A DNA stretch of 50,194 bases from JALEVB01 sp022768265 (GCA_034168985.1 JAXFJE010000018.1:1-50194); one strand, 5' to 3'. Shown: positions 24,570-32,973, counted from the stretch's first letter. A program made the numbers and translations. Notes: generated by a model not told the origin, from the sequence alone.

Positions 24570-24870
24570 GTTTACCGCTAATGAGCTATTAGACCAATAT
24601 GAAAGCTTACTAACAGCCAAGCAACAACAAATCTGTCAATTATACTACCGTGAAGATCTTTCGCTGATGGAAATCAGCGAACTGATGAACATCACGCGTG
24701 CAGCAGTTCATGATACCATCAAACGATGCGAAAAAATCATGGGTGAATATGAAAAAAATCTCAAATTATGTGCCAAAAGTTCTCAAAGATATATTCTATA
24801 TCAGCGGATAAAAGCGTATAATATAGCTGATATCAATGAGATTATCGATGAGTTAATAGATACTGAATAA
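24562..24870 (+). CDS. ylxM: YlxM family SRP-associated protein (UPF0122)
   Basis: Helix-turn-helix protein of 102 residues related to sigma-factor region 4; in Streptococcus, YlxM modulates the SRP GTPases. The LYYREDLSLMEISELM and NITRAAVHDTIKRCE blocks identify the family. It overlaps ftsY by 8 bases. In most Bacillota ffh follows directly; here the next gene is ackA, so ffh must be elsewhere. Confidence 0.93.
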   Translation: MDKFTANELLDQYESLLTAKQQQICQLYYREDLSLMEISELMNITRAAVHDTIKRCEKIMGEYEKNLKLCAKSSQRYILYQRIKAYNIADINEIIDELIDTE

Positions 24871-24890
24871 TAAGGAGGATAAAAAAGAAA

Positions 24891-26084
24891 ATGAGTAAAG
24901 TTATTTCAGTAAATGCTGGTTCTTCAAGCTTGAAGTTCCAATTATTTGATATGCCAAGTGAAACTGTCCTAACAAGCGGGCAAGCCGAAAGAATTGGTTT
25001 AGAAGAAGGTATTTTTACCATTAAGGTAAATGGCGAAAAATTTGTCCAAAATCTACCTATCAAAGATCATAAAGTAGCCGTTAACTTATTGTTGGAAGCT
25101 TTGATCGAACATAAGATCGTAGCTAGTTTAGATGAAATCGATGCTGCTGGTCATCGTATCGTACAAGGTGGTTCTTACTTTGATCAATCAGTTAAAGTTG
25201 ATGAAGATGTCGTTGCTAAAGTTGATGAATTATGTGAATTAGCACCGCTTCATAATCCAGCACATTTGATCTGTTACAATGCCTTTAAAGAAGCATTGCC
25301 AAACATCGGTCATGTCTTTGTATTTGATACAGCTTTCCATCAAACAATGAGCGCTGAATCATATTTGTTCCCAGTCCCATATGAATGGTATGAAAACTAT
25401 AAGATCAGAAGATATGGTGCCCATGGAACTTCACATCAATATGTATCACAAAGATGTGCAGCTTTGATGGAAAAAGATATCAAAGATATGAATATCATCA
25501 CTTGTCACTTAGGTAATGGTGCTTCTATCACGGCAGTAAAAGGTGGTAAATGTATCAATACTTCAATGGGTCTAACCCCTCTTGGTGGAATCATGATGGG
25601 TACAAGAAGCGGTGATATCGATCCAACAGTTGTATTCTATATGATGAAAAAATTAGGCTGTACACCAGATGACATGGACAAATATCTAAATAAAAAATCT
25701 GGTATGTTAGGGGTAAGCGGAATTTCTAGCGATGCTCGTGATATCGAAGATGCGGTTAAAGCCGGTAATGAAAGAGCAATCCTTACTCAAGAATTATATG
25801 TAAATCGTGTAATCAATGTCATTGGTGGTTACGTAATGCAAATGGGTGGCGTAGATGCCATCGTCTTCACAGCTGGTGTTGGGGAAAATGACGCTAACTT
25901 ACGTGCAATGATCCTAAAAAGCTTAACTAGTGGTTTAGGTTTAGCTATCGATTATGATGCAAATAACGTTCGTGGTAAAGAAAATTGCATCAGTACTGAA
26001 GATTCTAAAGTTGCTGTATGGGTAATCCCAACTAATGAAGAAGTTGTAATTGCAAGAGATACAGTAAGAATCTTAGGCTTATAA
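24891..26084 (+). CDS. ackA: Acetate kinase
   Basis: Transfers phosphate between acetyl phosphate and ADP, giving ATP and acetate in fermentation. 397 residues; starts with the VNAGSSSLKFQLF phosphate block and has the HGTSHQYVS and CHLGNGAS motifs and the ASKHA-fold MGLTPLGG segment. Strong AAGGAGG ribosome binding site. No pta neighbour is in view. It follows ylxM after 20 bases with no terminator, so it is probably part of the smc operon. Confidence 0.97.
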   Translation: MSKVISVNAGSSSLKFQLFDMPSETVLTSGQAERIGLEEGIFTIKVNGEKFVQNLPIKDHKVAVNLLLEALIEHKIVASLDEIDAAGHRIVQGGSYFDQSVKVDEDVVAKVDELCELAPLHNPAHLICYNAFKEALPNIGHVFVFDTAFHQTMSAESYLFPVPYEWYENYKIRRYGAHGTSHQYVSQRCAALMEKDIKDMNIITCHLGNGASITAVKGGKCINTSMGLTPLGGIMMGTRSGDIDPTVVFYMMKKLGCTPDDMDKYLNKKSGMLGVSGISSDARDIEDAVKAGNERAILTQELYVNRVINVIGGYVMQMGGVDAIVFTAGVGENDANLRAMILKSLTSGLGLAIDYDANNVRGKENCISTEDSKVAVWVIPTNEEVVIARDTVRILGL

Positions 26085-26085
26085 T

Positions 26086-27048
26086 ATGGAAGAGTTTGTT
26101 AAGATCTTTCAAAACTATATTGCCCAATTTGAACATATAACGATATTTCGTCATACGCATCCGGATACGGATGCGTATGGTGCACAATATGGCCTAAAAC
26201 AATGGTTACAGGACAATTATCCTGAAAAACATATCTATGCTTTAGGGATAGAAAATAGTGATAAGTCTTATTTTCCAAGCAGTGATGATATCGAGGATGC
26301 AATCGTATCAAATAGCTTAGCTATTGCCGTAGATTGCGGTAATCTTGAGCGCATCGATGATCAACGCATCAAATTAGCCAAAAAGATCCTAAAGATCGAT
26401 CACCATCCCAATGTAGAACCTTTTGGAGATGATAACCTTGTTGATACTAGCTGTGCATCATGTACTCAGCTTTTAGCAAGCATCTTTAGAGCAATTGATG
26501 AAAACAGCGTTTCTAAGACTTGTAGCGCTTATTTATATCGTGGACTATTAACTGATAGTCTATGCTACAAAACATCCTCTACAAGCGCTAAAACACTAGA
26601 AATCGGTGCATATCTAGCAAACAAAGGTATCGATATCCGAGCAATTAATTTAGAATTATTTGATATCGATCTAAAAACCTTTAAATTAAAGACCATCGTC
26701 CGCAATAAGATCCAGATCCACAATGAGCATATCGCTTATTGTATCTTTGATTTAGATGACTTAAATAAATACGAACTTTCTGGCAAGCAAGCTAGAGAAT
26801 TTGTCAATGAAATGGGAAGTGTCAAGGAATTTGCTATCTGGGCCATTTTTAATCAACGTCAAGATGATAAAGGCAATATCTTATATGATGGATCATTAAG
26901 ATCCAAACATGTACCGATCAATCAAATAGCTGCCAAATACCATGGCGGAGGACATGCAAATGCTTCTGGAATCAAAGGATTGACTCAAAACGATCTCACA
27001 AATCTCTTGCAAGATCTAGAAGATATCCTAATTGAGCAAAATGTATAA
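26086..27048 (+). CDS. nrnA: DHH/DHHA1 phosphoesterase, NrnA-like
   Basis: Likely degrades nanoRNA and pAp or linear dinucleotides. 320 residues: a DHH domain with metal motifs HTHPDTDA (23-30), DCG near 83, the DHHP motif near 105, and a C-terminal DHHA1 domain with the substrate motif GGGHANASG. The metal motif carries DTD where many relatives have DGD or DAD. It starts one base after ackA with no separate ribosome binding site, so translation is coupled. The codons for the first metal motif form a perfect hairpin (26152-26179). Confidence 0.9.
   Translation: MEEFVKIFQNYIAQFEHITIFRHTHPDTDAYGAQYGLKQWLQDNYPEKHIYALGIENSDKSYFPSSDDIEDAIVSNSLAIAVDCGNLERIDDQRIKLAKKILKIDHHPNVEPFGDDNLVDTSCASCTQLLASIFRAIDENSVSKTCSAYLYRGLLTDSLCYKTSSTSAKTLEIGAYLANKGIDIRAINLELFDIDLKTFKLKTIVRNKIQIHNEHIAYCIFDLDDLNKYELSGKQAREFVNEMGSVKEFAIWAIFNQRQDDKGNILYDGSLRSKHVPINQIAAKYHGGGHANASGIKGLTQNDLTNLLQDLEDILIEQNV
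26152..26179 (+). other. Perfect 12-bp hairpin inside nrnA
   Basis: Arms CATACGCATCCG (26152-26163) and CGGATGCGTATG (26168-26179) are exact reverse complements with a GATA loop. They encode the first metal motif (residues 23-31). In RNA this is the strongest local structure seen inside a gene of this window. There is no T-run, so it is not a terminator. Confidence 0.85.
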
Positions 27049-27064
27049 TTCACATATAATTCAG

Positions 27065-27093
27065 TTGATTTTTAATTAGCGTTTGTATAAAAT
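27065..27093 (+). promoter_or_regulatory. hup promoter
   Basis: -35 TTGATT (27065-27070), 17-base spacer, -10 TAAAAT (27088-27093). Confidence 0.6.
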
Positions 27094-27117
27094 ATTACAA
27101 GTAAAGGAGAAATTAAA

Positions 27118-27399
27118 ATGGAAAATATTAATAAAAAAGCATTAGTTGACGCGATTGCTGCTAAAACAAATTCAACAAAAAAAGAAACAACTGAACTTGT
27201 AGATGCAGTATTTAGCACAATCACTGAAGAATTAAGCAAAGGTAACACAGTTGACATTGCTGGTTTCGGTAAATTTGTTGTTAATGAAAGAGCAGCAAGA
27301 ACTGGACGCAATCCATTCACTGGTGAAACAATGGAAATTGCTGCTAGCAAAGCTCCTGCATTTAAAGCTTCAAAAACTTTAAAATCAGTTGTTAAATAA
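27118..27399 (+). CDS. hup: DNA-binding protein HU
   Basis: Nucleoid protein that binds and bends DNA as a dimer. 93 residues, typical: an N-terminal helical part (NKKALVDAIA), then the beta-arm region with the conserved GFGKF and the RNPFTGE tip that inserts into the minor groove. AAGGAG ribosome binding site, own promoter and a strong terminator. It is the last gene of the left plus-strand block. Confidence 0.97.
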   Translation: MENINKKALVDAIAAKTNSTKKETTELVDAVFSTITEELSKGNTVDIAGFGKFVVNERAARTGRNPFTGETMEIAASKAPAFKASKTLKSVVK

Positions 27400-27423
27400 C
27401 AAGCAGATAACAATATATTATAA

Positions 27424-27457
27424 AAGGGCTACGAATTTCGTAACCCTTATTTTTTTG
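27424..27457. terminator. Bidirectional terminator between hup and the EFR1 gene
   Basis: Stem AAGGG-TACGA / TCGTA-CCCTT with one internal mismatch (27424-27448). On the plus strand it is followed by TTATTTTTTT. On the minus strand it overlaps the stop codon of the convergent EFR1 gene and is followed by TTTTA. Confidence 0.8.
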
Positions 27458-28196
27458 GACATGTGTAATATCCTTTAGCAAGCTTTTTGCCTTTGTAAGT
27501 TATGGCATGGGTCGGACATGATTGGATACACTTCAAACAAAACATACAATCATTACCAAATGCTAATTGATCACCATTAAATCTAATATTATTGGTAGGA
27601 CAGTTATTAACACATAAATTACAATGGATACAATCATCATTACAGCCAAAACGTTTAGCACTCATCATAAATTTAGCAAAGCCATGATTTACCATAGTAG
27701 ATAGAAAATTGTCGATATAGTGATGTTTTGTCGCTGATAAAGCTAAATTATCATTGATCTTATTAGCAATTAAATCTATTTTATCTAGTGCTAAGCTAAT
27801 GATATGATCGCTTTCTTCAGCAGTAGGAGCATTAAAAACGATCGTAAAATTATCCGGCATCAATATACCAGTATATCCTTTGATATTAAGATTATTACCT
27901 TGCATCAAACGAGCTACATATTTATCAGCTGCCCCAAACTGACCACCCATAGAAAAGATAAAATAGATATCTTTACTTCCTGTAAAACTAGCTTTTGCTA
28001 ACATATTTTCGATTTTGAAAGGAATACGCCATGCATAGATAGGACATACGATGACAAAAGGTTTTTCACTATAAAAATGCCACTTATCTTGATTGTTGAT
28101 GATTGATCCAAGATCACTAATATCATCAGCTAGCTTAGCAGCCAATCTATTTGCAATAAATTTAGTATTTCCTGTACCACTAAAGTATAAAATCAT
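27447..28196 (-). CDS. EFR1 family ferredoxin (flavodoxin plus 2x[4Fe-4S])
   Basis: 249-residue electron carrier. The N-terminal flavodoxin-like domain binds FMN through FSGTGNT (5-11); the C-terminal bacterial ferredoxin domain has two clusters, C189/C192/C195/C199 and C217/C220/C223/C227, each in CxxCxxCxxxCP form. The EFR1 family is common in anaerobic gut Bacillota; its redox partner is not known. First minus-strand gene after the hup block; convergent with hup and sharing its terminator. GTGAGG ribosome binding site. Confidence 0.9.
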   Translation of the reverse strand: MILYFSGTGNTKFIANRLAAKLADDISDLGSIINNQDKWHFYSEKPFVIVCPIYAWRIPFKIENMLAKASFTGSKDIYFIFSMGGQFGAADKYVARLMQGNNLNIKGYTGILMPDNFTIVFNAPTAEESDHIISLALDKIDLIANKINDNLALSATKHHYIDNFLSTMVNHGFAKFMMSAKRFGCNDDCIHCNLCVNNCPTNNIRFNGDQLAFGNDCMFCLKCIQSCPTHAITYKGKKLAKGYYTCPKK

Positions 28197-28249
28197 CCCA
28201 TAAACCTCACTTATTATATTTATAATAATATCATAAATAACTATTGATA

Positions 28250-28278
28250 TTGTTATGTTATCACAAAAGATGTATAAT
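28250..28278 (+). promoter_or_regulatory. GNAT gene promoter
   Basis: -35 TTGTTA (28250-28255), 17-base spacer, -10 TATAAT (28273-28278). Confidence 0.65.
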
Positions 28279-28307
28279 TTAAAAAATTTATCATAAGGAG
28301 GGGAAAC

Positions 28308-28850
28308 ATGACCTTAAAATTAGTGAAAGCTACCATAGATTATAAAAAACAAATCATAGATATGCTCGAAGAATGGACAACATATAATCAAGAACACCCT
28401 GAATCTAACCATTCACCAGCATCCATATTTAAAAATAGCTATGAAGATTTTGAATATTATTGTCAAAATATCGATATTTTAGCACCTAAAAATGGTTTAG
28501 TTCCTTCTAGTACTTATTTTTGTTATGATGATGAACTAGATATGATGGTAGGTGCGATAAATATTCGTCATTACCTAAATGACCACTTATTACTGCATGC
28601 TGGTCATATCGGCGATGGTGTAAGACCAAGCGCAAGAAGAAAAGGCTACGCTACTAAAATGATCAAACTCGCGTTAACAAAATGTCGTGAATTAAACATT
28701 GATAAAGTCCTACTAGTATGCGATAAAACCAACATAGGCTCAGCGAAATCAATCATTAAAAATGGTGGTATATTAGAAAACGAAATCATATCAGATGATG
28801 GCACGATAGAACAACGATATTGGATCGATCTAACAAATGCTAATTACTAA
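28308..28850 (+). CDS. GNAT family N-acetyltransferase
   Basis: Acetyl-CoA dependent acetyltransferase of 180 residues. The acetyl-CoA binding motif A is visible as VRPSARRKGYATKM, followed by the motif B segment with NIGSAKSIIKNGG and a final beta strand. The substrate cannot be told from sequence. AAGGAGG ribosome binding site and its own consensus promoter. It lies alone at the left of the accessory zone; a second, broken GNAT gene lies at 29821-30230. Confidence 0.88.
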   Translation: MTLKLVKATIDYKKQIIDMLEEWTTYNQEHPESNHSPASIFKNSYEDFEYYCQNIDILAPKNGLVPSSTYFCYDDELDMMVGAINIRHYLNDHLLLHAGHIGDGVRPSARRKGYATKMIKLALTKCRELNIDKVLLVCDKTNIGSAKSIIKNGGILENEIISDDGTIEQRYWIDLTNANY

Positions 28851-28944
28851 TATTAAATAATAATTTAAAAAGTAATGCCGAAACAATAAAATGAATAAAT
28901 ATTGTACAACAAAATTGTTTATTATAACATTTACTTAACAAAAG

Positions 28945-28950
28945 TATAAT
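28945..28950 (+). promoter_or_regulatory. Possible -10 box of the lipoprotein gene
   Basis: TATAAT at 28945-28950 with no good -35 (TTATAA 17 bases upstream). An imperfect palindrome around TTGTACAACAAAATTG lies just before, at about 28903-28918. Confidence 0.35.
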
Positions 28951-28998
28951 AATACATAGAAGATAATTAATCATTGACAAGAGTAGGTAGGTGATTAG

Positions 28999-29679
28999 AT
29001 GAAAAAGCTTATTTGTTTATTATGCATGTTCTTATTAGTTAGCTGCAGCACTACCAAGAACAGTGAACCACAAGAAACTTCTACAACTGAACCACAAGAA
29101 ACTGTTGCTATTACTACTTTAGAACCTACTGAAGATGCATCTATTGATTTTGACCCATATGATGTTTATCTTCGTCATAGTCCACTAGAAACATTGGATT
29201 ATTATAAACAACTTGATAATAGTGGTAGATATTATGTAATCGGAGAAGACCCTGGAGAAGGTCTTTCAATAGTAAGCATTCATGATTTTAATAATGGTAC
29301 TTCTGAAATTCGTATTTATAACATAGATGAATCAGAAATAACACCCTATACCATCGAAAATAGTAACTTTTCATTAGTAGAACAAAGTAATTACTTTTCA
29401 TCTACTGTGAATACATACAAAGATGATATTACTCATATCGTAGATGCTACTTGTCATCTAGATTTTGAAAATGAAACATATTCACCGGAGTCAGAAGAAT
29501 GTGCTGCTATGTATGGATATAAAGAAAATTTCAAGACAAGTTTTATTGAAAGTGCAATTATTTCTTATACACACGGCGACTCAGTAGAAGATGCAATTGC
29601 ATTAGAGCAGGCGCTTCAGAATGATAAAGAACTTCAAAATAAATACATTGATTTAATTTTTAATTTTTTTAAGGAGTAA
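28999..29679 (+). CDS. Lipoprotein of unknown function
   Basis: 226-residue secreted lipoprotein: a signal peptide with lipobox LVSC and lipidated C16, then a Thr/Glu/Pro-rich linker containing the near-repeat EPQETSTTEPQET (residues 23-35), then a globular acidic domain with two further Cys that could form a disulfide. No known domain recognised. The stop codon overlaps the ribosome binding site of a following gene, of which only 16 codons remain (29684-29734). Confidence 0.75.
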   Translation: MKKLICLLCMFLLVSCSTTKNSEPQETSTTEPQETVAITTLEPTEDASIDFDPYDVYLRHSPLETLDYYKQLDNSGRYYVIGEDPGEGLSIVSIHDFNNGTSEIRIYNIDESEITPYTIENSNFSLVEQSNYFSSTVNTYKDDITHIVDATCHLDFENETYSPESEECAAMYGYKENFKTSFIESAIISYTHGDSVEDAIALEQALQNDKELQNKYIDLIFNFFKE

Positions 29680-29683
29680 TTTT

Positions 29684-29734
29684 ATGACACAAAAATCTAT
29701 TTTTGGTATGGCAATGCTGCTGATATCCAAATAA
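29684..29734 (+). pseudogene. Truncated gene, first 16 codons only
   Basis: ATG with AAGGAG just upstream (inside the end of the lipoprotein gene) opens a hydrophobic N-terminus, MTQKSIFGMAMLLISK, then a stop. It looks like the start of a membrane protein gene coupled to the lipoprotein gene and cut off at the dif-like palindrome that begins at 29733. Confidence 0.5.
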
Positions 29735-29760
29735 ATCGCATAACATACATTATGCGAAGT
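29733..29760. other. dif-like Xer recombination site
   Basis: A 28-base site with two 11-base arms and a 6-base centre. Read on the minus strand: ACTTCGCATAA, TGTATG, TTATGCGATTT. The core CGCATAATGTAT and TTATG are identical to the E. coli dif site as I remember it, and the first five bases ACTTC and TTATG also match B. subtilis dif. The inner 8 bases of each arm (29736-29743, 29750-29757) are perfectly inverted. It lies where the plus-strand gene block on the left meets the minus-strand block on the right. It could be the chromosomal dif or a Xer site left by a mobile element. Confidence 0.6.
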
Positions 29761-29820
29761 TTCATGACTGCACAAAACTAGACACCGTTATAAAATCTGT
29801 ATTATTCCTGTAAATATACA

Positions 29821-30230
29821 TTATTGCTCATAGAATTAAATAGCTCTTTCATTGCCTTTAAAAACCCAAACGGCAAGGTTTTTATAATTAGAAAGTTCCA
29901 AAAAAGCTGCATTCATTAATTTATAACCAATCTTTTGATTGTAGTAATCTGCAAGCACATAAATAGCAAATATTTCGCCACAATTTGGAATACTATCATT
30001 CCGATATTTACCATAGTTAACAAAAGCTATATCTTTATTACCTTCTTTAGCAACAATACCATTATCTTTCCACTTGTGTGTGCCATTTATTTACACTTTT
30101 CTTCTGTTAAATTTTTTAGATATTCACTGTCAACAAGACCCTTATATGTTTCTTGCCAAGATTTATAATGAACATATCCTTTACCATCTACTTCATCCAC
30201 AATATTCATTGGTTTTATTATATAATTCAT
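29821..30230 (-). pseudogene. Decayed GNAT acetyltransferase
   Basis: Minus-strand start at 30230 with GGAGG upstream. The first 47 codons encode an intact GNAT N-terminus (HYKSWQETYKGLVDSEYL) up to a stop at 30087-30089. A different frame then continues with NYGKYRND, GEIFAIYVLADYY and KIGYKLM, the usual GNAT core, down to an in-frame TAA at 29836 where a Lys codon is expected (KGNERAI, stop, FYEQ). So there is at least one frameshift, probably a small deletion, and one nonsense change. Not functional. Confidence 0.8.
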
Positions 30231-30388
30231 TAAAGCCTCCATAATAATAAAATATTTATAACTTATTTGAAGATTTTGATTTAATAAACAATCAGATTAA
30301 TTAATAATCTTGATTAATATTTTAGAAGATGAGATTTTAAGTTCATTATACTTTTGCTAAATTAAATATTATTATAAAATATATCTTT
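30231..30388. other. AT-rich gap before the IS110 remnant
   Basis: Very AT-rich sequence with no ribosome binding site, frame or clear promoter. It replaces the missing 5' part of the IS110 transposase, and the junction is somewhere near 30370-30388. Confidence 0.5.
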
Positions 30389-31492
30389 TTGAAGGATTGG
30401 CTAAAATCTCACCACTGTTTTGACATCTGTATGGAATCCACCGGTAAATACTGGATCCCTATCTTCAATATCCTCGAAGATGAAATCAACGTTCATTTGA
30501 CACATCCTAAATATGTCAAGGCCATCAAAGGCAAAAAGACAGATAAGAAAGATTCCAAATGGATATGCGATCTTTTCAAACATGATCTGATCAGGTTTTC
30601 TTTTATTCCTCCTAAAGAAATCCACGAGTTACGGGAGATTGCACGCTACCGATACAAATTGGTTTGTATGCGCTCTTCAGAACGAAATCGTTATCAAAAC
30701 AGTATGACTGTTTCCAATATTGGTTTGGCTTCTGTCATTTCAGATCCTTTTGGCAAGACCGCTTCCAAAATCATGAAAGAAGTCATGAAATCCAATGTTA
30801 TTGACGATGACAAGATCCTAAAACTTATTCACAAAAACTGTAAGAATAAAGATATAATCCTTGATTTACTTCATGGATATCACATCGAATCTGATCAGCG
30901 ATTCAAGATGGAGAAATCATTGAATCACATGGAATATTTGGATCAAATGATTGATTCTTGTGAAATGGAATTAGTCAAGCGCGCTTATCCTTTACGTGAA
31001 TCTTTTCAACATATCACACAAATAAAAGGAATCAGTGCCTTATCGACAATTCTTATCATTTCTGAAATAGGTATCGATATGTCTCAGTTTGAATCTGATA
31101 AACAGCTTGTAAGTTGGGCTGGACTTTCTCCTGCCAACAACGAAAGTGCTGGCAAGAAAAAGTCAGTCCGTATCTCAAAAGCTGGACAATATCTCAAACC
31201 ACTACTCGTCCAATGTGCTTTATCGACCATTAAAGATAAGTCCTCTTATTTTGGAAGAAAGTATTCCAAGTTAAAGAAACGACGTGGCCATAAGAAAGCA
31301 ATCATTGCGATTGCTCGTATGATGTTAGTCAGCATCTATCACATGATCCTTACAGGTGAAGAGTTTCATCCAACCGATTATGAATCTTTCATGAATCCAC
31401 AACCAGAAACCAATCAATCACTAACAGTTGAAAAGGCATTAAACTTTTTGAAACAATCCGGTATTGATATTTCTTCAATTCAGGTCAACTAA
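30389..31492 (+). pseudogene. IS110-family transposase, N-terminus missing
   Basis: 367 residues of an IS110 DEDD transposase. The RuvC-like domain is present only from CMESTGKYWIP onward, with KTDKKDSKWICDL carrying the later acidic residues. The C-terminal transposase_20 domain has IKGISALSTILIISEIG and the SWAGLSPANNESAGKKK block with its serine. The usual first 40-50 residues, holding the first catalytic Asp (VGIDVAK type), are absent: the frame begins at a TTG without a ribosome binding site. The upstream end with its non-coding bridge RNA is therefore also lost. Confidence 0.85.
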
Positions 31493-31595
31493 TAAATTTT
31501 TTTGATATTTTTTTACTACTTGTTTTTAAGTCGGCTTTTTTTTATTTTTTTATTCACACTTTTACCTCCGATTTTTCAAAATTGGAATTATTAAT
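31493..31595. other. Downstream flank of the IS110 remnant
   Basis: T-rich sequence with several T7-T8 runs after the transposase stop. It may include the right end of the element and a terminator, but no clear stem-loop or inverted repeat is visible. Confidence 0.35.
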
Positions 31596-31917
31596 TTAAA
31601 CAATAAATTTTGTAAAGATTCCAATAAGTATACAAATTATCTCTGATATTTTTTCAGTAGCTTCCCCTTTTGTTTTAGTAATAAGTTTTTCTGGATAAAC
31701 ATGGTTTAAAATAAAGAGCACACCATAGATGATCCCTGCAATATTAACATATGCCCCATTATGAAATACAAATGATATAGTATTACCTATTATAATTAGA
31801 ATAAGACCTAAAAGTAAAGTTTAAATAAAGATTATTATTTAAAGCATGAATTTTATCTACAAGCATATCATGTAAACTATACGGTGTATCTAGGTGTGAT
31901 TTAAATCTTGTTATCAT
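31596..31917 (-). pseudogene. Frameshifted small membrane protein gene
   Basis: Starts at 31917 after a clear ribosome binding site (AAGGTGG). The first frame gives a soluble stretch (DTPYSLHDMLVDKIHALNNN) and then, after a one-base shift at about 31813-31823, two hydrophobic segments follow (TLLLGLILIIIGNTISFVF and IAGIIYGVLFILNHV), then a C-terminal helix up to a stop at 31596-31598. The continuous product would be about 105 residues. Family unknown. Confidence 0.65.
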
Positions 31918-32127
31918 TTAATTTCACCACCTTATGATCATTTTAAATTTAATTTTTTTATAAGGCCATTATATATATTTGACATGGATTCCAAGCATCC
32001 CATTTGTATTTATCCTAGTAATATTAATGACGCTTTTTTTGATTAAATTAGATAGATATAACATATCATTATTGCTATCACATAAATAATCAATATTATA
32101 GGGATATAATAGCTGTCCCTTAAATTT
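31918..32127. other. Intergenic region with a possible membrane-gene scrap
   Basis: Mostly AT-rich. A plus-strand frame of 36 codons from TTG at 31979 to TAA at 32087 encodes a hydrophobic helix (FVFILVILMTLFLIK) followed by a polar end, as would be left from the C-terminus of a membrane protein. It has no ribosome binding site, so it is probably debris. Confidence 0.3.
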
Positions 32128-32613
32128 CTAAGCATCCTTACTTGTATTGTATTTATTTAGAAGCTTGTTTAGCTCTTCTAGCAGTTTATTTTTCATTTGC
32201 ATTAGTTGTTCATCAGATGGGCAATTAGCATCATCATACATCTTTTCTCTTGGATACCACCACACGGGACCTTTACCTTTGTTACCATAGTTTTCTAGAT
32301 CGCCCTCAACCCGAGGAAATAGATGCCAATGAATATGAGAATCACCATTTCCTAATAGTTCATAATTCATTTTTTGGGCGTTAAAAGCTTTAGCTACGGC
32401 TTCTGCCACGATGCTCATTTCTTCTAAAAACTTAATTTTTTGCTTAACTGCTAATTCATATAATTCACATTTATGCTGTTTATATAAAAATAGTGTATAT
32501 CCATAAAAGTGTTGATTATCTCCTATTACAACATAACCAGTTTCAAGTTCTTTAACAAAGTATTTATTTTTATTATCTTTAATTAGATTTATTCGTTCAC
32601 AAATTAAGCACAT
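32128..32613 (-). CDS. HIT family hydrolase
   Basis: Histidine-triad nucleotide hydrolase or transferase, 161 residues. The triad HIHWH (H93, H95, H97) ends the core domain. An N-terminal C2xxC5 pair together with H47 may bind zinc, as in other HIT proteins. The C-terminal lysine-rich helix is an extension. The substrate is likely a nucleotide with a small leaving group, not further definable. GGAG-type ribosome binding site. It may be the last gene of the minus-strand group starting at 35935, though a gap of 120 bases separates it from the next gene upstream. Confidence 0.87.
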   Translation of the reverse strand: MCLICERINLIKDNKNKYFVKELETGYVVIGDNQHFYGYTLFLYKQHKCELYELAVKQKIKFLEEMSIVAEAVAKAFNAQKMNYELLGNGDSHIHWHLFPRVEGDLENYGNKGKGPVWWYPREKMYDDANCPSDEQLMQMKNKLLEELNKLLNKYNTSKDA

Positions 32614-32733
32614 GATCCAATCTCCATCTTTCTATAGGATTATTGTACATCTATAATAGTTTCCTGTATATGTTGATATGAATTATCAATAAAACAAATC
32701 ATGTTTTTTGCTGTAAATTTCATCACATATCGA

Positions 32734-32961
32734 CTATGGCGATATAGGTATTGGAGAAGCATGAGGGATATCATTAGCAAAAGCATAGCTAAGCCATCCT
32801 ATGCATAATAAATAAGCCAATAAGATAGTCAATGCGATAAACAATAATACTTTTGCATTATTGCTCAATGTTTGATGCTTCTTCACCAAGATGACGATAA
32901 TGCTGATCAACAAGATGATTGCAAGCATGACCGTAACATAATTCAACAAATAATTAATCAT
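32734..32961 (-). CDS. Small two-helix membrane protein
   Basis: 75 residues with two strong hydrophobic segments (about 7-26 and 39-62) joined by a short basic loop, and a proline-rich tail (HASPIPISP). No family recognised. It has a good AAGGAG ribosome binding site 9 bases before the ATG, and that site overlaps the stop codon of the broken membrane gene upstream (32974-33260). The tight spacing supports it as a real gene of the same operon. Confidence 0.55.
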   Translation of the reverse strand: MINYLLNYVTVMLAIILLISIIVILVKKHQTLSNNAKVLLFIALTILLAYLLCIGWLSYAFANDIPHASPIPISP

Positions 32962-32973
32962 CTTATGTACTCC

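Noticed and set aside
29734..29761. A true Cre/loxP site
   Set aside because: The central 26 bases match loxP well but the outer bases of one arm do not, there is no cre gene in view, and the dif-type reading explains both arm length and spacer better.
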